DNA from: Casimicrobium huifangae
GTDB taxonomy: Bacteria; Pseudomonadota; Gammaproteobacteria; Burkholderiales; Casimicrobiaceae
DNA: 64,000 bases
Assembly: GCF_009746125.1 (NCBI RefSeq)
Contig: NZ_CP041352.1
Coordinates: forward strand, 2,278,436 to 2,342,435
Direction of reading: 5' to 3'
Below, in pieces: positions 63,587 through 64,000 of this stretch (its first letter is position 1; the number at the start of each line of letters is the position of its first letter). A program made the position numbers and the translations under genes. The notes beneath the pieces are model-generated. The model did not search any database and was not told the DNA's origin. It saw only the letters and a program-made list of their open reading frames with translations.

Positions 63587-64000
63587 TGTTTCCCCTGCGC
63601 TGCGTTCAGCTCGCGATCACGCTCCGCTGGTGGTACCAGCAACACCACTTCGACGCGGCGGTTGGCAGCCCTGCCCTCGGGTGTTGCATTGCTCGCCACG
63701 GGCTCTGACTGATCCTTGCCCTGCGCTCTCGTGCGCCGCTTGTCGGTAAGTCGCGAATCGATCATGTCGCGCACCACCTCCGCCCGCGCCTGCGACAATT
63801 CGAAGTTCGACGGGAAGCGCCTGATGCCACGGATGGGTACGTTGTCGGTGTGTCCGGTAATCTGTACCGCGCCTGGAACTGCGTTGAGCGCGTCAGCAAC
63901 GCGCTGTATGACGCTCAGGTAGCGGGGCTTGACATCAATCTGGCCGCTATCGAACATGCCGTCGCCACGCAAGACGATGACGCTGCGGTCTGCATAGTCA
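63583..64000 (-). CDS. tssL: Type VI secretion TssL, OmpA-domain end (5' end outside window)
   Basis: About 139 C-terminal residues are in the window, and the frame is open to the edge. They form an OmpA/MotB-type peptidoglycan-binding domain, with ITGHTDNVPIRG, FELSQARAEVVRDMI and the closing NRRVEVVLLVP. When fused to TssL such domains anchor the T6SS membrane complex to the cell wall. The position upstream of and overlapping tssM supports TssL rather than a separate OmpA protein. The TssL membrane part is outside the window. Confidence 0.88.
   Translation of the reverse strand, partial: DYADRSVIVLRGDGMFDSGQIDVKPRYLSVIQRVADALNAVPGAVQITGHTDNVPIRGIRRFPSNFELSQARAEVVRDMIDSRLTDKRRTRAQGKDQSEPVASNATPEGRAANRRVEVVLLVPPAERDRELNAAQGKQ

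Noticed and set aside
1-64000. CRISPR arrays, tRNA or rRNA genes
   Set aside because: No regularly spaced repeats and no recognisable tRNA or rRNA sequence were seen by eye. A tRNAscan or CRISPR finder run would settle this.

Overview
The window looks like a betaproteobacterial chromosome, probably Burkholderiales-like, of high G+C. The housekeeping blocks are in typical betaproteobacterial order: cmk-rpsA-ihfB-lapB, then ugd, radA, a minor-pilin operon (fimT-pilV-pilW-pilX-pilY1-pilE), and ribF-ileS-lspA-ispH on the other strand. No species can be named from sequence alone.

Layout. 1-1.7 kb is chromosomal: the end of a sensor kinase, a small membrane protein and a periplasmic helix-hairpin-helix protein. 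About 1.7-28.6 kb is a mobile and defence island. Its left part holds an XRE regulator, an unknown divergent gene and an overlapping gene pair, an OLD/TOPRIM ATPase-nuclease plus a UvrD-like helicase, which together resemble a Gabija-type (class 2 OLD) anti-phage module. A Tn3-family transposase truncated at its catalytic end follows. It abuts a second, apparently complete Tn3/Tn4651-type transposon of 18.2 kb (9867-28087), bounded by imperfect 46-bp inverted repeats that I located by eye. In order this transposon carries: a small Cys/His-rich protein, tnpA, a tyrosine recombinase (TnpS-like), a subtilase and an AAA ATPase (IetS/IetA-like defence or toxin-antitoxin pair), an ABC efflux operon with its TetR regulator, a KfrA/TnpT-like protein and a UPF0489 protein. 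To its right is the tail of a second KfrA-like gene, cut off exactly at the transposon end, so the element sits inside the debris of older elements. A 25-bp sequence occurs as a perfect inverted pair at 1723-1747 and 28485-28509, with a third near-copy at 28570-28594, framing the whole island.

28.6-64 kb is chromosomal core. It includes translation (rpsA, ileS), nucleoid (ihfB), LPS control (lapB), nucleotide sugar (ugd), recombination (radA and an AddA/AddB-like helicase-nuclease pair), type IV pilus tip assembly (minor pilins and PilY1), isoprenoid (ispH), lipoprotein maturation (lspA), flavin (ribF) and c-di-GMP signalling (TPR-GGDEF protein, PilZ-like protein) genes. The right edge holds part of a type VI secretion cluster (tagF, tssM and the 3' end of an OmpA-domain tssL).

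The most notable points are the IetAS pair lying in one tight co-directional run with the recombinase and transposase behind a promoter with 12-bp tandem repeats, the long OLD/UvrD pair, and a radA frame without a normal start codon.
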